Positions 7,263-15,461 of a stretch of 20,265 nucleotides of DNA are shown piece by piece; position 1 is the stretch's first letter; each line of letters begins with the position of its first letter. Below the pieces are notes generated by a model. That model was not told where the DNA came from. It saw only the letters and a list, made by a program, of their open reading frames with translations, and did not search any database. The stretch is from Spirochaetales bacterium (lineage in GTDB: Bacteria; Spirochaetota; Spirochaetia; ARS1246). The stretch covers positions 1 through 20,265 of the forward strand of contig NZCE01000051.1 in NCBI GenBank assembly GCA_002688185.1, written 5' to 3'. A program made the translations under genes and the position numbers.

Positions 7263-8687
7263 CTAAAAAAGAAAAAGCCATAGGAACCCAACGGTAATTA
7301 CCGTTAAAAAGGCCAACACCGGAATCCAACCTCGCCTTGCCTTAGTCTCATCCGCAAAAGTGCGTCGGGCTAACTTTAGCCCGTACGCTATCGAAAAAAG
7401 ATAAAACACAACCATGGTTATCCCCTGCAGATAGCCGAGCGCGCCGGTAAGCACGGGGGTCCACGGAAAATTTGCAGTTCCAAATATATTCCATCCCCAG
7501 GCAAAGGGATCCGATAGAATATGGAGTATATAACTGCCATTAGGCAGAATTATGCCAATGCTGAAGGCTATCCAGACTCCCAACCCAAGCGGAATAAGAG
7601 TATAGGCGAAATTTATAAAAACCTTTTTAAACGGCACCTCCTTGTCTCCGCTTAGCAGCTTTGAGAAAAAAGCGAACAGACCGTAGAAAGCCGGTACCAA
7701 CAACAGGTTAAATACGGCGTGAAACGAGACAAACTTGAGATATCCCCCGGTTGTAGTAGCTCTCACCATATCTTTGATAAATCCCCACGGACCCTGGAAC
7801 GTCAGAAAAAACATCATTGCGATTCCGAGCATAATGAATGCTTTCCAGGCCTCATCGAGACCCTTGGGCTCTCGCCTTGAGTCAACAAGAAGGTCCACGC
7901 CCGGTGGACGAATATTGAATGCCATATTGTCATGGGGACAAGTCTTAAAACACTCCATGCACATCCCGCAATATGTGTTTTTATTAAAGTCATACGGTGC
8001 AAGGAGCCAGGGGCACCCATGCCCTTTCTCATTCCCGACGAAGCAAGTTTTGGGCCGATGATTTCTGCAAATTTCAGGATCTTTTCTCCGCACCTCCGCC
8101 ATTCCAAACTGTGAATACAGGCCGATAAAACCGGAAACCGGGCAGAGATACAGACAAAAAGTACGTTTTGGAAACAGCAATCCGATTACAAATGCAAGGC
8201 CTATAATCGAGCCCAGTACAACAAAGGTCGCCATAGGTTTCACGTTGAAAAAGCCCGAGAAAAACGTCGTTATTAAAAAACCAAAATTGAGCAACCACAT
8301 GTTTTTGAGAGCCTTTGGCCATTTTAAATTCAGTCCTCGGTGCTTGCCGGGTGCCACACTGTATAGCCGCCTGCGATGAAACCAATCCCCAAAAACAGGA
8401 AATGGGCACATGAGACACCAAGCCCGCGAAAATCCCGGAACCAGCATGAGCATTAAGAGCACCCACCAGAGTATCCAGACAATCATTATCCCGAAGTTGT
8501 AGTTTCCAGATGAATAACCTCCGATAAATCCCGACATCAGGATTATGACAAAAATGAAGAGGTTGAATATCAGGAGCGCTAGAGGAAACCACCTGGATTT
8601 AAAAAGCTTTCTTACCAGGCCGATTTTGGTGATTTCAAGCCGCCAATTTAAGTCGATAAAGCCAAATAGTTTTTCTTTCTCTGCCAT
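7263..8687 (-). CDS. NosR/NapH-like membrane iron-sulfur protein
   Basis: 474 residues with about nine membrane helices. Four helices in the first half bracket two Cys motifs near the membrane, CLMCPFP (Cys91, Cys94) and CLYLCPVSG (Cys178, Cys182), as in NapH, NosR and CcoG. A soluble loop follows with Cys207, Cys215, Cys225 and a classic [4Fe-4S] motif CGMCMECFKTCP (Cys240, 243, 246, 250). About five more helices follow (about 283-474), making it longer than NapH and without the N-terminal flavin-binding domain of full NosR. The ATG at 8687 follows the upstream stop by 4 bases, with AAGGT upstream. Family members move electrons from quinol toward periplasmic reductases. Here it sits between two CuA protein genes, so electron exchange with them is a reasonable inference. 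Confidence 0.88.
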   Translation of the reverse strand: MAEKEKLFGFIDLNWRLEITKIGLVRKLFKSRWFPLALLIFNLFIFVIILMSGFIGGYSSGNYNFGIMIVWILWWVLLMLMLVPGFSRAWCLMCPFPVFGDWFHRRRLYSVAPGKHRGLNLKWPKALKNMWLLNFGFLITTFFSGFFNVKPMATFVVLGSIIGLAFVIGLLFPKRTFCLYLCPVSGFIGLYSQFGMAEVRRKDPEICRNHRPKTCFVGNEKGHGCPWLLAPYDFNKNTYCGMCMECFKTCPHDNMAFNIRPPGVDLLVDSRREPKGLDEAWKAFIMLGIAMMFFLTFQGPWGFIKDMVRATTTGGYLKFVSFHAVFNLLLVPAFYGLFAFFSKLLSGDKEVPFKKVFINFAYTLIPLGLGVWIAFSIGIILPNGSYILHILSDPFAWGWNIFGTANFPWTPVLTGALGYLQGITMVVFYLFSIAYGLKLARRTFADETKARRGWIPVLAFLTVITVGFLWLFLF

Positions 8688-8691
8688 AATG

Positions 8692-9117
8692 CTATACCTT
8701 TTTCTTAGTCAGAAAAATCGCTGCCAAACTCGCCAGCCCAATGGCAACAACGATGATGGAAAACATGTAGAAACGGATATTTGGTCGGACGACGAGGTAT
8801 CCGACCATAAACGGATGGAACTCGCCGCATGTGATTGAACACCGGAAATTGAACCGTCCGGCCTTGTCTGCGACGAAAAATATGCTTCCATCTTCTCCCG
8901 GGCTCGCCTTGATCTCGACTCCGTGTCCGTCTATGAATAATCCATGAGTCACATCCTCGCTGATGAGCCTGATTGTGACTTTATCCCCTCTGTCTACTTT
9001 GACAATATTTGGCGTGTAGGAAAACTTTTTTGCTCTTATTTCAATAAATATATCGTCGGCCCAGGCCGAAGAGCAAAGAATGATTCCCAATGTTATACAT
9101 GTAAGTGCTTTCCTCAT
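8692..9117 (-). CDS. CuA cupredoxin with signal peptide and C-terminal anchor
   Basis: 141 residues. A Sec signal peptide (cleavage likely after AWA at residue 20) is followed by a cupredoxin domain (about 22-110) and a C-terminal membrane helix (about 115-136) ending in KKK. The CuA ligands are all present: His58 in THGL, then CSITCGEFHPFM with Cys93, Cys97, His101 and Met104. CSITCGEFH is very like cytochrome oxidase subunit II. The domain order is the reverse of COX2, where helices precede the cupredoxin, so it is not a simple COX2. I chose the ATG at 9117 because AGAGGA precedes it and the signal peptide then begins correctly; a GTG at 9171 overlaps the upstream gene. It lies 41 bases after the gamma subunit, making it a likely direct electron partner of the enzyme. 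Confidence 0.88.
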   Translation of the reverse strand: MRKALTCITLGIILCSSAWADDIFIEIRAKKFSYTPNIVKVDRGDKVTIRLISEDVTHGLFIDGHGVEIKASPGEDGSIFFVADKAGRFNFRCSITCGEFHPFMVGYLVVRPNIRFYMFSIIVVAIGLASLAAIFLTKKKV

Positions 9118-9158
9118 GAGCGTCCTCTTCGAGTTACTACGATCGTGACAATTTTCCT

Positions 9159-9998
9159 CTACCTGATCCACAGTTCCACCCAGTTGGAGATGGATTTTCT
9201 GCCTCCTCGGTCCCCGCTAGAGCCATTCCACACCGCAAAGGCACAAATATTAAGCGCTTGCCCAAATTGGACATCCGTGCGAGATTCTGCGGTTGTCATG
9301 GACCTTCTCAAAACTATCCGCCAGACGCCGTTCTCGTAGCTGCCCCGGCCCTTTATAGGTTGTATAGTTTTTTCGGTTAGGGTACCAACCCTGGCTGAAA
9401 TCAAATCCCTCGCCGCTGAAGATACAGTGTCCTTTGATACGACGAATAATTCCTGCTCCTCAAAAGGATAATAAAAGTCCACGTAGGCCGTTCTTTCTTC
9501 CTTTTGGCCCGTCCAAAACTCCCGATCCCTGCTCGCCTTCCATTGCCAGATATTTGCCTGGCCCATAAAGCCCATCATCAAAGTCGACGCCGGTGCTTTT
9601 TCATCAAGAGGGAACATCACTGCTGCGGCGTCAGAAAACGCTCCAATGTCCATGCTGGTGTCCTCTGTCTGATCCTGCCACTCAAGAAAGAAATAAATAT
9701 CTTCGCCATTGTGAAAGCTTTTGACACGCAAAAAAGGCACCACTTTTTTTGGCCACGGTAAAACCATGAGCTGATAGACGAGATCGACCTGCAGGTGCTC
9801 CAACGTATTCCAAAAATCGAGGTTGATACCTTCGCTGAAATCAATTTCATGCGTCATCCGGGGAATTTCCAAACGAGGACGCTCCCCGTCTGGAATTGTC
9901 ACGGGAACGCCTCGGGCGCGCCGAACTCCTATATACACTGCAAACCCAAACGCTACGGCGGTTACAACAATGACAATTATCGTCAAGGATTTCTTCAT
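9159..9998 (-). CDS. nxrC: NXR gamma subunit, membrane-anchored heme-b protein
   Basis: 279 residues of the ethylbenzene-dehydrogenase/DmsC-II heme-b family, the gamma subunit of type II molybdenum enzymes. A hydrophobic helix (about 5-24) with no obvious cleavage site suggests an anchor. The family hallmarks are MMGFMGQANIWQWKA (141-155) and AVWNGSSGDRGGRK (255-268). By analogy with EbdC, whose heme b is held by Met and Lys, candidates are Met142 or Met145 and Lys268. This subunit carries electrons between the beta-subunit clusters and an outside partner. The ATG at 9998 overlaps the chaperone stop by 4 bases (ATGA). The anchor is notable, because gamma subunits of this group are often soluble after signal cleavage. 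The gene symbol rests on operon context and on the alpha and beta subunits being NXR type. Confidence 0.85.
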   Translation of the reverse strand: MKKSLTIIVIVVTAVAFGFAVYIGVRRARGVPVTIPDGERPRLEIPRMTHEIDFSEGINLDFWNTLEHLQVDLVYQLMVLPWPKKVVPFLRVKSFHNGEDIYFFLEWQDQTEDTSMDIGAFSDAAAVMFPLDEKAPASTLMMGFMGQANIWQWKASRDREFWTGQKEERTAYVDFYYPFEEQELFVVSKDTVSSAARDLISARVGTLTEKTIQPIKGRGSYENGVWRIVLRRSMTTAESRTDVQFGQALNICAFAVWNGSSGDRGGRKSISNWVELWIR

Positions 9999-10561
9999 AA
10001 TGCTTCTCGTGTTTCTTTATCGAAATACTGCTTTTCCTCTTCCAAGAAATGGAGCATCTCTTGGCAAATATCCGGATAGAAGTGACCTTCTGGACCTGCG
10101 TTGATTTTTTCTGATATAGCGTGAGCTCCGGAGTAGAGATGACATTTGAAAAACTTTCCCTGGGCATCAATACAGATCTGAGCTTTTTCCTCGTGGTTAT
10201 CGGGGCGATTTTCAATTGCATAGATCGTCTTGTATATCAGAAAGTGCATAAACTCAAGCTCCACCGACAGGGCATCCGGGCGCTCATTTTCGATCCGAAG
10301 ACCAAATGCGCGATAAAATCCCATTATGTCTGATAAACTATTAATCTTCTGAAATTGCCCGCTCGCGGTGTATTCCGTGGTGTAAAGCCATATGCCCTTG
10401 TTGCGGAACAGGGAATCATATTCGATTTCTATCTTGCGCCGCTCCTTGCGCAATTGCGGAAAACGCTTGAAGAAACGGTCTTCAGGATAACCTAATGCGG
10501 TGGCAAAAACGTCGTAGCCGTTCAAACGTTTATGATTATGAGACACTAATGCGGTGGACAT
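9995..10561 (-). CDS. TorD/NarJ-type molybdoenzyme chaperone
   Basis: 188 residues, no signal, mostly helical by composition. The segment ending in IMGFYRAFGL (about 79-88) followed by NERPDALSVELEFMHFLIYK (92-111) matches the conserved core of the TorD/DmsD/NarJ chaperone family. Those proteins bind the Tat signal and hold the catalytic subunit until the cofactor is inserted. The gene overlaps the end of the beta subunit gene by 26 bases and the gamma subunit by 4, so all are translationally coupled. GAGGTAAGGA precedes the ATG at 10561. Role: cytoplasmic maturation of the alpha subunit before Tat export. The family is clear; the specific client is inferred from position. Confidence 0.88.
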   Translation of the reverse strand: MSTALVSHNHKRLNGYDVFATALGYPEDRFFKRFPQLRKERRKIEIEYDSLFRNKGIWLYTTEYTASGQFQKINSLSDIMGFYRAFGLRIENERPDALSVELEFMHFLIYKTIYAIENRPDNHEEKAQICIDAQGKFFKCHLYSGAHAISEKINAGPEGHFYPDICQEMLHFLEEEKQYFDKETREAL

Positions 10562-11678
10562 TCCTTACCTCGTCGCGGCTCTTTCGTATGACAATCGGCT
10601 CCGTCAAGGGCACCCTTAAAATCTCCTCACCGCTCTCGTCGTATCCGATTGCCTTTCCGGTTTTCACATCGCCCTGCACTTTGAAGGTATCAATTATCCT
10701 ATCCGTGCAGCCCATTAGCATGAGAATCGCAATTAGCTTTTTGTCTTCCATTGCACTCCGGTACATTTCCACCGCCTTCTGAGCCCCCGGCCCAAATAAT
10801 TGCTTAATGAAGGCTTCGGGCACGTTGATGGGAGGAATATAATAGACATTTGGCTCCAGACCGAACTGTGGATAGAGCGGAAGGGCTATTTTTTTTATAT
10901 GAACCAGATAGTCGATAGGATTATCAACACGCGGGTTATCCCACTTGCTTTTGAACCCGAACTGTCGAATCTTACCGATGCAGTTGACAACACACTGGGT
11001 CTGCATCCCCTGCTCGACCGCCGGGTAGCAGGAGATGCATTTTTCAGAGTTCTCGGTATGAACCCGGAAAAATGACTTTTTATATGGGCAGGCCCTGACA
11101 CACTCCTGATACCCACGGCATCGCTTTTGATCAAGAAGCACGATACCGTCCTCTTCTCTTTTATAAATGGATTTCCTCGGGCATGCGGCGAGGCAGGCCG
11201 GATACGTGCAGTGATTGCAAATTCGTTGCAGATACATCATCCAGGGTTGGTGCGGCCCGGTTATGTACTGACCATTTTCTACCGGGTTGGACGCTTCGTC
11301 TTCGCCAAGGTTGGGAGATATATAGTCATCAGCGTCCGGAACAAACCCGAGGATCTCCTCCCCGTAGGGTAGTGCCTCAAAAATCGTTTTCCCGGTGTAC
11401 TTACCGCGTCGCCACCCCTGGGTGCCCAGCATTTCCAACAATCGAACATCCCATCCTAGTGGATAATATCCCCATGGTTTTGTTTCGACGTTGTTCCACC
11501 ACATATATTCCTGACCCTTTCCCGATGTCCAAGCATTTTTGCAGGCAAGGGTACAGGTTTGGCAGGCTATGCACTTGTTCGTGTCGAATATCCAGGCTAC
11601 TTGCCTCTTTGGGCGTGACTCCGGATACTTATAGCTCATCTCCCTATTCAACTGCCAGTTGTACACTTCATAGCTCAC
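10536..11678 (-). CDS. nxrB: Nitrite oxidoreductase beta subunit (iron-sulfur)
   Basis: 380 residues. Four iron-sulfur motifs are visible: Cys36-39-42-46 (CIACQTCTLACK), Cys154-157-162-166 (CNHCTYPACLAACP), Cys187-193-197 with Tyr190 in place of a fourth Cys (CRGYQECVRACPYKK), and Cys214-217-229-233. A Trp or Tyr in the third motif is the NarH-family sign of a [3Fe-4S] cluster, so three [4Fe-4S] and one [3Fe-4S] are expected. The segments GQEYMWWNNVETKPWGYYP (56-72 region) and QFGLEPNVYYIPP (about 275-290) are ones I recognise from Nitrospira and anammox NxrB. It is somewhat shorter than the roughly 410-430 residues I recall for those. It has no signal peptide and presumably is exported with alpha. 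The ATG overlaps the alpha stop by 4 bases. Confidence 0.9.
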   Translation of the reverse strand: MSYEVYNWQLNREMSYKYPESRPKRQVAWIFDTNKCIACQTCTLACKNAWTSGKGQEYMWWNNVETKPWGYYPLGWDVRLLEMLGTQGWRRGKYTGKTIFEALPYGEEILGFVPDADDYISPNLGEDEASNPVENGQYITGPHQPWMMYLQRICNHCTYPACLAACPRKSIYKREEDGIVLLDQKRCRGYQECVRACPYKKSFFRVHTENSEKCISCYPAVEQGMQTQCVVNCIGKIRQFGFKSKWDNPRVDNPIDYLVHIKKIALPLYPQFGLEPNVYYIPPINVPEAFIKQLFGPGAQKAVEMYRSAMEDKKLIAILMLMGCTDRIIDTFKVQGDVKTGKAIGYDESGEEILRVPLTEPIVIRKSRDEVRNVHRISVS

Positions 11679-14600
11679 GACACATATCCTCCATCAAGGA
11701 ACTTTTTCATGGCACCACTCTCATAGGTTGGCCGAAATCCGAGGCGAGCCGGCCTCCACAGTTTGTTTCCGTCTATACCGCCGTCTTCAGCTTTCGTGAA
11801 TTTGACAAAACTCTCCCTCGGCGCCCCGTTTGGGCAATTGACATCCGGCGCAAAACCTTTGCCGATTACAGGACCAATTGTGTTCTTTCTGACGAGGCTA
11901 TCGGTCATCAACGTTGGCCGGAGCCAACTGCGAGTCGCGCTTTGGTGCGACCCAAAACGATACATTGCCTGATAATTTGTTCTGGGGTTGCGAGCCAAGT
12001 GGTCCGCGTTCTTTACATGTCCCTCCACTGAACCGTACGTCGATCCATACATATGGAACCAGGATCGACTGACCGTTGAAGGGATTCCCCAATAATAGCG
12101 CACACGAAGCATAAGGCGGGCCAGTTGATATTCACTACTGCCCGGCTTTTTCTCTCCTGCATAGGGTCTATCTTCCGGGTCTGCATCGACCCAAACGTAA
12201 TCTCCGTCTTCCAGCCCTAATTTCTTGGCATCAGCCGGATTTATGTCAACGTAACCTTCCCCCACCCACGGCATCCGCTTGTCCTTTCTATACGGGTCGC
12301 TGAAAGGTCCAAACCAGAGGGCAATGACATCTACGTCCACAGGCATGGTGTGCGCCGCGTGGCGATATTTGGGAGTAATGTAGAGGTGAGTGAAGCCCTC
12401 CTTCATGAGTGGATGGCTGGACTGAAGCAGTTCCTCCGGCGTCAAAATTACGTTGCGTACCTGGCGGACCTCCCCGGACAAATTATCAGGGCTTAGGCCG
12501 TATTTCTCCGGTGAAAAAGGACGTATCGCAGGGTGCTCTCTGGCGAGGATGACGTTTGGTTCATGGATCGTGGCGTCAACCGCTTCTCGGTGAACCGGCA
12601 GATTCTCACCGTATTGGATAAACTCGTCCTCGTCCCGGTAAAACTCCAATCTGCCGGTCTTTCCATACCACTGCTTGTCCTCGTTCGCCTGCTCCCATCC
12701 AACTATTTTTGGATATGTTCGGCTCATTATCAGCGCGGGTATGCCCTCTTTTGCCTTCTCCTCCAGCTCCAGCACATTATAGCCCTTTGCCATCGACGTC
12801 TGGTCGAATATGCGCTGGAGATAAACATCCACCCGCCCGTCGCGGACAAATTTCCAGTAGTCCAAGAATCGAGAATCGTCCAGTAGTTTGGCTAACGCAC
12901 CTCCCACACCGGAGAATACCTCGATGTCCGCTCTTGTATCGTGCAGGCGGTTCAGGGGTGAACGAGGGAATATTTGCAGAAACGGATTGGTAACCGACGC
13001 CGTCGCGTCAGGGTGTTTGAACTCACCCCAAGAGTCCACCGCAAATACCACGTCGGCGTATTCACATGATGCTGTCCACCACCATTCGCTGACGCCGATC
13101 ATCTCGATTTTTGGCAGTACGTTGACCACCACATCATAGTGGCCCTTAATGTTTCCGAGAATAGAGTTGGCATTGCAGAACATAAGTGATTTTGTAGGGG
13201 TTGGAAGATGGGACTTGCCGGTGAATAACTTGTTCCCGACCCTGAGAGGCTTGCTGTCATGGTTGTAGTAGTGGGCCGACTCAAATTTGAAGTATCCCTT
13301 CAAAGTCGCAGCTTTGCTTTCGTCCAGCTGTATGTTGAAAGGATCTTCATTAATGTATTGTCCAATTCCATCATAATAGGAAGCCCGATAATTCCCGGCG
13401 TAGCTGCCGACGTTGCCGCTATGTGTGCCGATGTTACGGGTAAGTGCGCACACCAAAAGCATTGCCCGGTCCTTGAGATCACCGTTAAAAAACTGATTTG
13501 GGCCCATACCCGCGGCGATGAGTGTTTGTCCCCTGTTCTCGGCAATTTGACGTGCGAGACTGATTATTGCCTCTTTCGGCGCCCAGGTAATCTTTGAAAC
13601 AGTATCCGGGTCGTAACTATCAGACAGATATTGTGAAATAAGGCTGAATACCGTCCGCACTTTGACGTTTTCTCCGTCAATCTCTACGTCAAACTCGCCA
13701 TCAAGTACGGGATCAACGTTCTTTTCAAGAAAGTACTTTCCTACCTCATCTCTAGTCACCGCGGCCGGGGAATTCGCATTATTATCCCACATGACGAAGC
13801 TTCCCCACTCATCCAATAGCTCTGCTGAGATGTATTGCTTTCCCTCAGCCTGAACCGGCGGCGGAATCCGATCTCCCTTTTTGTAAACAACCGTCTCTCG
13901 CCGTTCAGCAGGCGCTTCAAAGCCCGGTATCACCTCTTCAGCGCTCAGAAGCTTGAGATTATCCATCCGTACGAGCAGCGGTAGGTCCGTAGAGCTCTTT
14001 ACGTACTGCTCGTCATAGAGCTTCTCTTTCATGATTACACTGGCAACGCCCAGACAAAAAGCGGGGTCCGTGGCGGGACGGATAATAATAACCTCATCGG
14101 ACTTTGAGGCCACTGAGGAATACTCGACGGTAACCGATATCACCTTTGCGCCTTTTACTCTCGCCTCTGTGAGCCAATGACTGTCAGGCATCTTTGTAGA
14201 TATCCAGTTCATGCCCCAAGGAATGATGAGTTTAGCGTTTTCCGCTGTGAAAAGATCAAAATCTATCGTCTGTTGTCCCGTAACCATCGGATGCCCCGGC
14301 GGCAAGTCGGTGTGAAAGGTGTAATTATCAAATCCCCTCCCTCCAAGGGCTTTCTCGGGTCCTACATTCCTAATATGAGAGTCGAGTAAGGCGAGTGAAT
14401 TGGCAAGCCGATACATGCCGAATACTCGAGTAATGCCGAGGAGAGGCATGCCTCCACGAAACTTAAGCACCTGTGTGCCGGCTCCTCCGGTAGTTTCTAT
14501 CGTCGATGGATCGTACCCCTGTTCCGCAAGAAGGCGGCTTCCGCGTTCTCCGGAATAAGTTCCTGCGATATTGGCCAAGCTTTTCGCCGTTATATCAAAA

Positions 14601-15121
14601 ATCTCATCCCAAGAGACTCGTATGAAACTCTCTTTGCCACGCTGAAAATAGCTTGCAGAAGGCCTGCCGTTGGCTCCGCGTGGGAATCCGTCGTCTACCC
14701 ACCGTTTAAAGCCTTCCCGTACCATGGGATATTTAACCCGCCGTGGACCATATATTCTTCTATTAAGAGCGAGACCCTTATTGCACAGCCTGGGTTCCCA
14801 CCTGGAGGACGCCGTATTGCCATCCAGATCTTCTGCTTTTCCGTATCCATAACTCGGGCCGATTCTCGTAATTACCTCGTTCTTGACGTAGGCTTTAAGG
14901 AGACAATTGTGGGTGTCGTTGGGCGCACAGAGAAAATGATACGTGTAGTCGTGGCTAAACTGATCGCGATAAATTTTTTCCCATTCTCTTACCGGGTAGA
15001 ACTCAAGCGGATTGTCGATTTCAGTAGCATAATCAAGGGAGAATAGATTGGGCCGAGGAATCAGCAGAGTACCAAACGATGCGAGCGAAAACTTCAAGAA
15101 TTGCCGTCGAGTTATGGCCAT
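11675..15121 (-). CDS. nxrA: Nitrite oxidoreductase / periplasmic nitrate reductase alpha subunit (molybdopterin)
   Basis: Catalytic subunit of 1148 residues, type II DMSO-reductase family, interconverting nitrite and nitrate at a Mo-bis-MGD site. A Tat signal (ITRRQFLK, Arg5-Arg6, then a hydrophobic run to about 22) sends it to the periplasm. The N-terminal cluster site is Cys65-x7-Cys73-x39-Cys113, with His62 as a likely fourth ligand. Asp265 and Asp272 lie in FDNYTFHTDLPPGHP, the region that in NarG carries the Mo-binding Asp. The C-terminal pterin-binding domain is present (about 960-1130). The length and the CAPNDTHNC segment match the Nitrospira/Kuenenia-type NxrA rather than NarG, which has CTGSCSW. 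AGGAGA precedes the ATG at 15121. It heads the seven-gene operon. The reaction direction cannot be read from sequence. Confidence 0.9.
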   Translation of the reverse strand: MAITRRQFLKFSLASFGTLLIPRPNLFSLDYATEIDNPLEFYPVREWEKIYRDQFSHDYTYHFLCAPNDTHNCLLKAYVKNEVITRIGPSYGYGKAEDLDGNTASSRWEPRLCNKGLALNRRIYGPRRVKYPMVREGFKRWVDDGFPRGANGRPSASYFQRGKESFIRVSWDEIFDITAKSLANIAGTYSGERGSRLLAEQGYDPSTIETTGGAGTQVLKFRGGMPLLGITRVFGMYRLANSLALLDSHIRNVGPEKALGGRGFDNYTFHTDLPPGHPMVTGQQTIDFDLFTAENAKLIIPWGMNWISTKMPDSHWLTEARVKGAKVISVTVEYSSVASKSDEVIIIRPATDPAFCLGVASVIMKEKLYDEQYVKSSTDLPLLVRMDNLKLLSAEEVIPGFEAPAERRETVVYKKGDRIPPPVQAEGKQYISAELLDEWGSFVMWDNNANSPAAVTRDEVGKYFLEKNVDPVLDGEFDVEIDGENVKVRTVFSLISQYLSDSYDPDTVSKITWAPKEAIISLARQIAENRGQTLIAAGMGPNQFFNGDLKDRAMLLVCALTRNIGTHSGNVGSYAGNYRASYYDGIGQYINEDPFNIQLDESKAATLKGYFKFESAHYYNHDSKPLRVGNKLFTGKSHLPTPTKSLMFCNANSILGNIKGHYDVVVNVLPKIEMIGVSEWWWTASCEYADVVFAVDSWGEFKHPDATASVTNPFLQIFPRSPLNRLHDTRADIEVFSGVGGALAKLLDDSRFLDYWKFVRDGRVDVYLQRIFDQTSMAKGYNVLELEEKAKEGIPALIMSRTYPKIVGWEQANEDKQWYGKTGRLEFYRDEDEFIQYGENLPVHREAVDATIHEPNVILAREHPAIRPFSPEKYGLSPDNLSGEVRQVRNVILTPEELLQSSHPLMKEGFTHLYITPKYRHAAHTMPVDVDVIALWFGPFSDPYRKDKRMPWVGEGYVDINPADAKKLGLEDGDYVWVDADPEDRPYAGEKKPGSSEYQLARLMLRVRYYWGIPSTVSRSWFHMYGSTYGSVEGHVKNADHLARNPRTNYQAMYRFGSHQSATRSWLRPTLMTDSLVRKNTIGPVIGKGFAPDVNCPNGAPRESFVKFTKAEDGGIDGNKLWRPARLGFRPTYESGAMKKFLDGGYVS

Positions 15122-15154
15122 TCGATATTCTCCTAATGGGAAAGGGTTCTTTTT

Positions 15155-15183
15155 CGTATATATTCATCAGAATCGATTTTCAA
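15155..15183 (-). promoter_or_regulatory. Proximal candidate promoter of the NXR operon
   Basis: On the minus strand: TTGAAA (15178-15183, 5 of 6), 17 bases, TATACG (15155-15160, 4 of 6). Transcription would start near 15148, leaving a leader of about 27 bases that includes the AGGAGA site. Confidence 0.4.
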
Positions 15184-15228
15184 CTCGCTGTGTGAAACTG
15201 GTCGGCCGAGTTATAGAAAGTCTCAATT

Positions 15229-15324
15229 TCAGACCCTACTTGTTTTTGCGAAGTTTACGCATGAAGGATAGACTCTGACTCGATCTGAGAGCTTCTCTAT
15301 TGCCCACACGATCTTTCCTTCCAT
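15229..15324 (-). other. Possible 31-codon leader ORF upstream of nxrA
   Basis: An ATG at 15324 opens a 31-codon frame (MEGKIVWAIEKLSDRV... ending TSRV) inside the long leader predicted from the distal promoter. The ATG would be only about 9 bases from the predicted transcript start and has no ribosome binding site. It might be a leader peptide or chance. Confidence 0.25.
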
Positions 15325-15339
15325 ATTGTAGATAGAACC

Positions 15340-15378
15340 ATTATCACCTGGATTAGTGAATCTGTCAACTTTTTTTTT
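15340..15378 (-). promoter_or_regulatory. Distal strong promoter of the NXR operon with A-tract
   Basis: On the minus strand: an A9 tract (15370-15378) just upstream of a perfect TTGACA (15363-15368), 17 bases, then GATAAT (15340-15345, 5 of 6). The A-tract is placed like an UP element. Transcription would start near 15333, about 210 bases before nxrA. The rest of the 15122-15461 divergent region holds the proximal promoter, the possible leader ORF and the MobB promoter. Confidence 0.6.
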
Positions 15379-15421
15379 CTTATTTCCAGCAATTCTGGCA
15401 GTGAGTCGCGCCCGGATGTTG

Positions 15422-15451
15422 TTGAACCCGAGCCCTTTGAGCAGTTATACT
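15422..15451 (+). promoter_or_regulatory. Candidate promoter of mobB
   Basis: TTGAAC (15422-15427), 18 bases, then TATACT (15446-15451, 5 of 6). The predicted start, near 15458, is only a few bases from the mobB ATG at 15462, and no ribosome binding site is seen there. This suggests a leaderless or nearly leaderless transcript. Confidence 0.4.
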
Positions 15452-15461
15452 CCTCTTAATT

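Noticed and set aside
7263..8687. Full NosR
   Set aside because: It lacks the long N-terminal periplasmic flavin-binding region; only the NapH-like part with extra helices is seen.
8692..9117. Cytochrome oxidase subunit II
   Set aside because: The membrane helix is at the C-terminus, the protein is far too short, and no subunit I gene is present.
11183..12031. Long plus-strand open frame of 282 codons across the alpha-beta junction
   Set aside because: It lies opposite the conserved coding sequence of both NXR subunits, has no recognisable domain, and is rich in Arg, Ser, Cys and Pro like an antisense shadow.
11675..15121. Alpha subunit as perchlorate, selenate or ethylbenzene dehydrogenase enzyme
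   Set aside because: Those share the family, but the CAPNDTHNC cluster region, the length and the beta-subunit segments fit the NXR group better.
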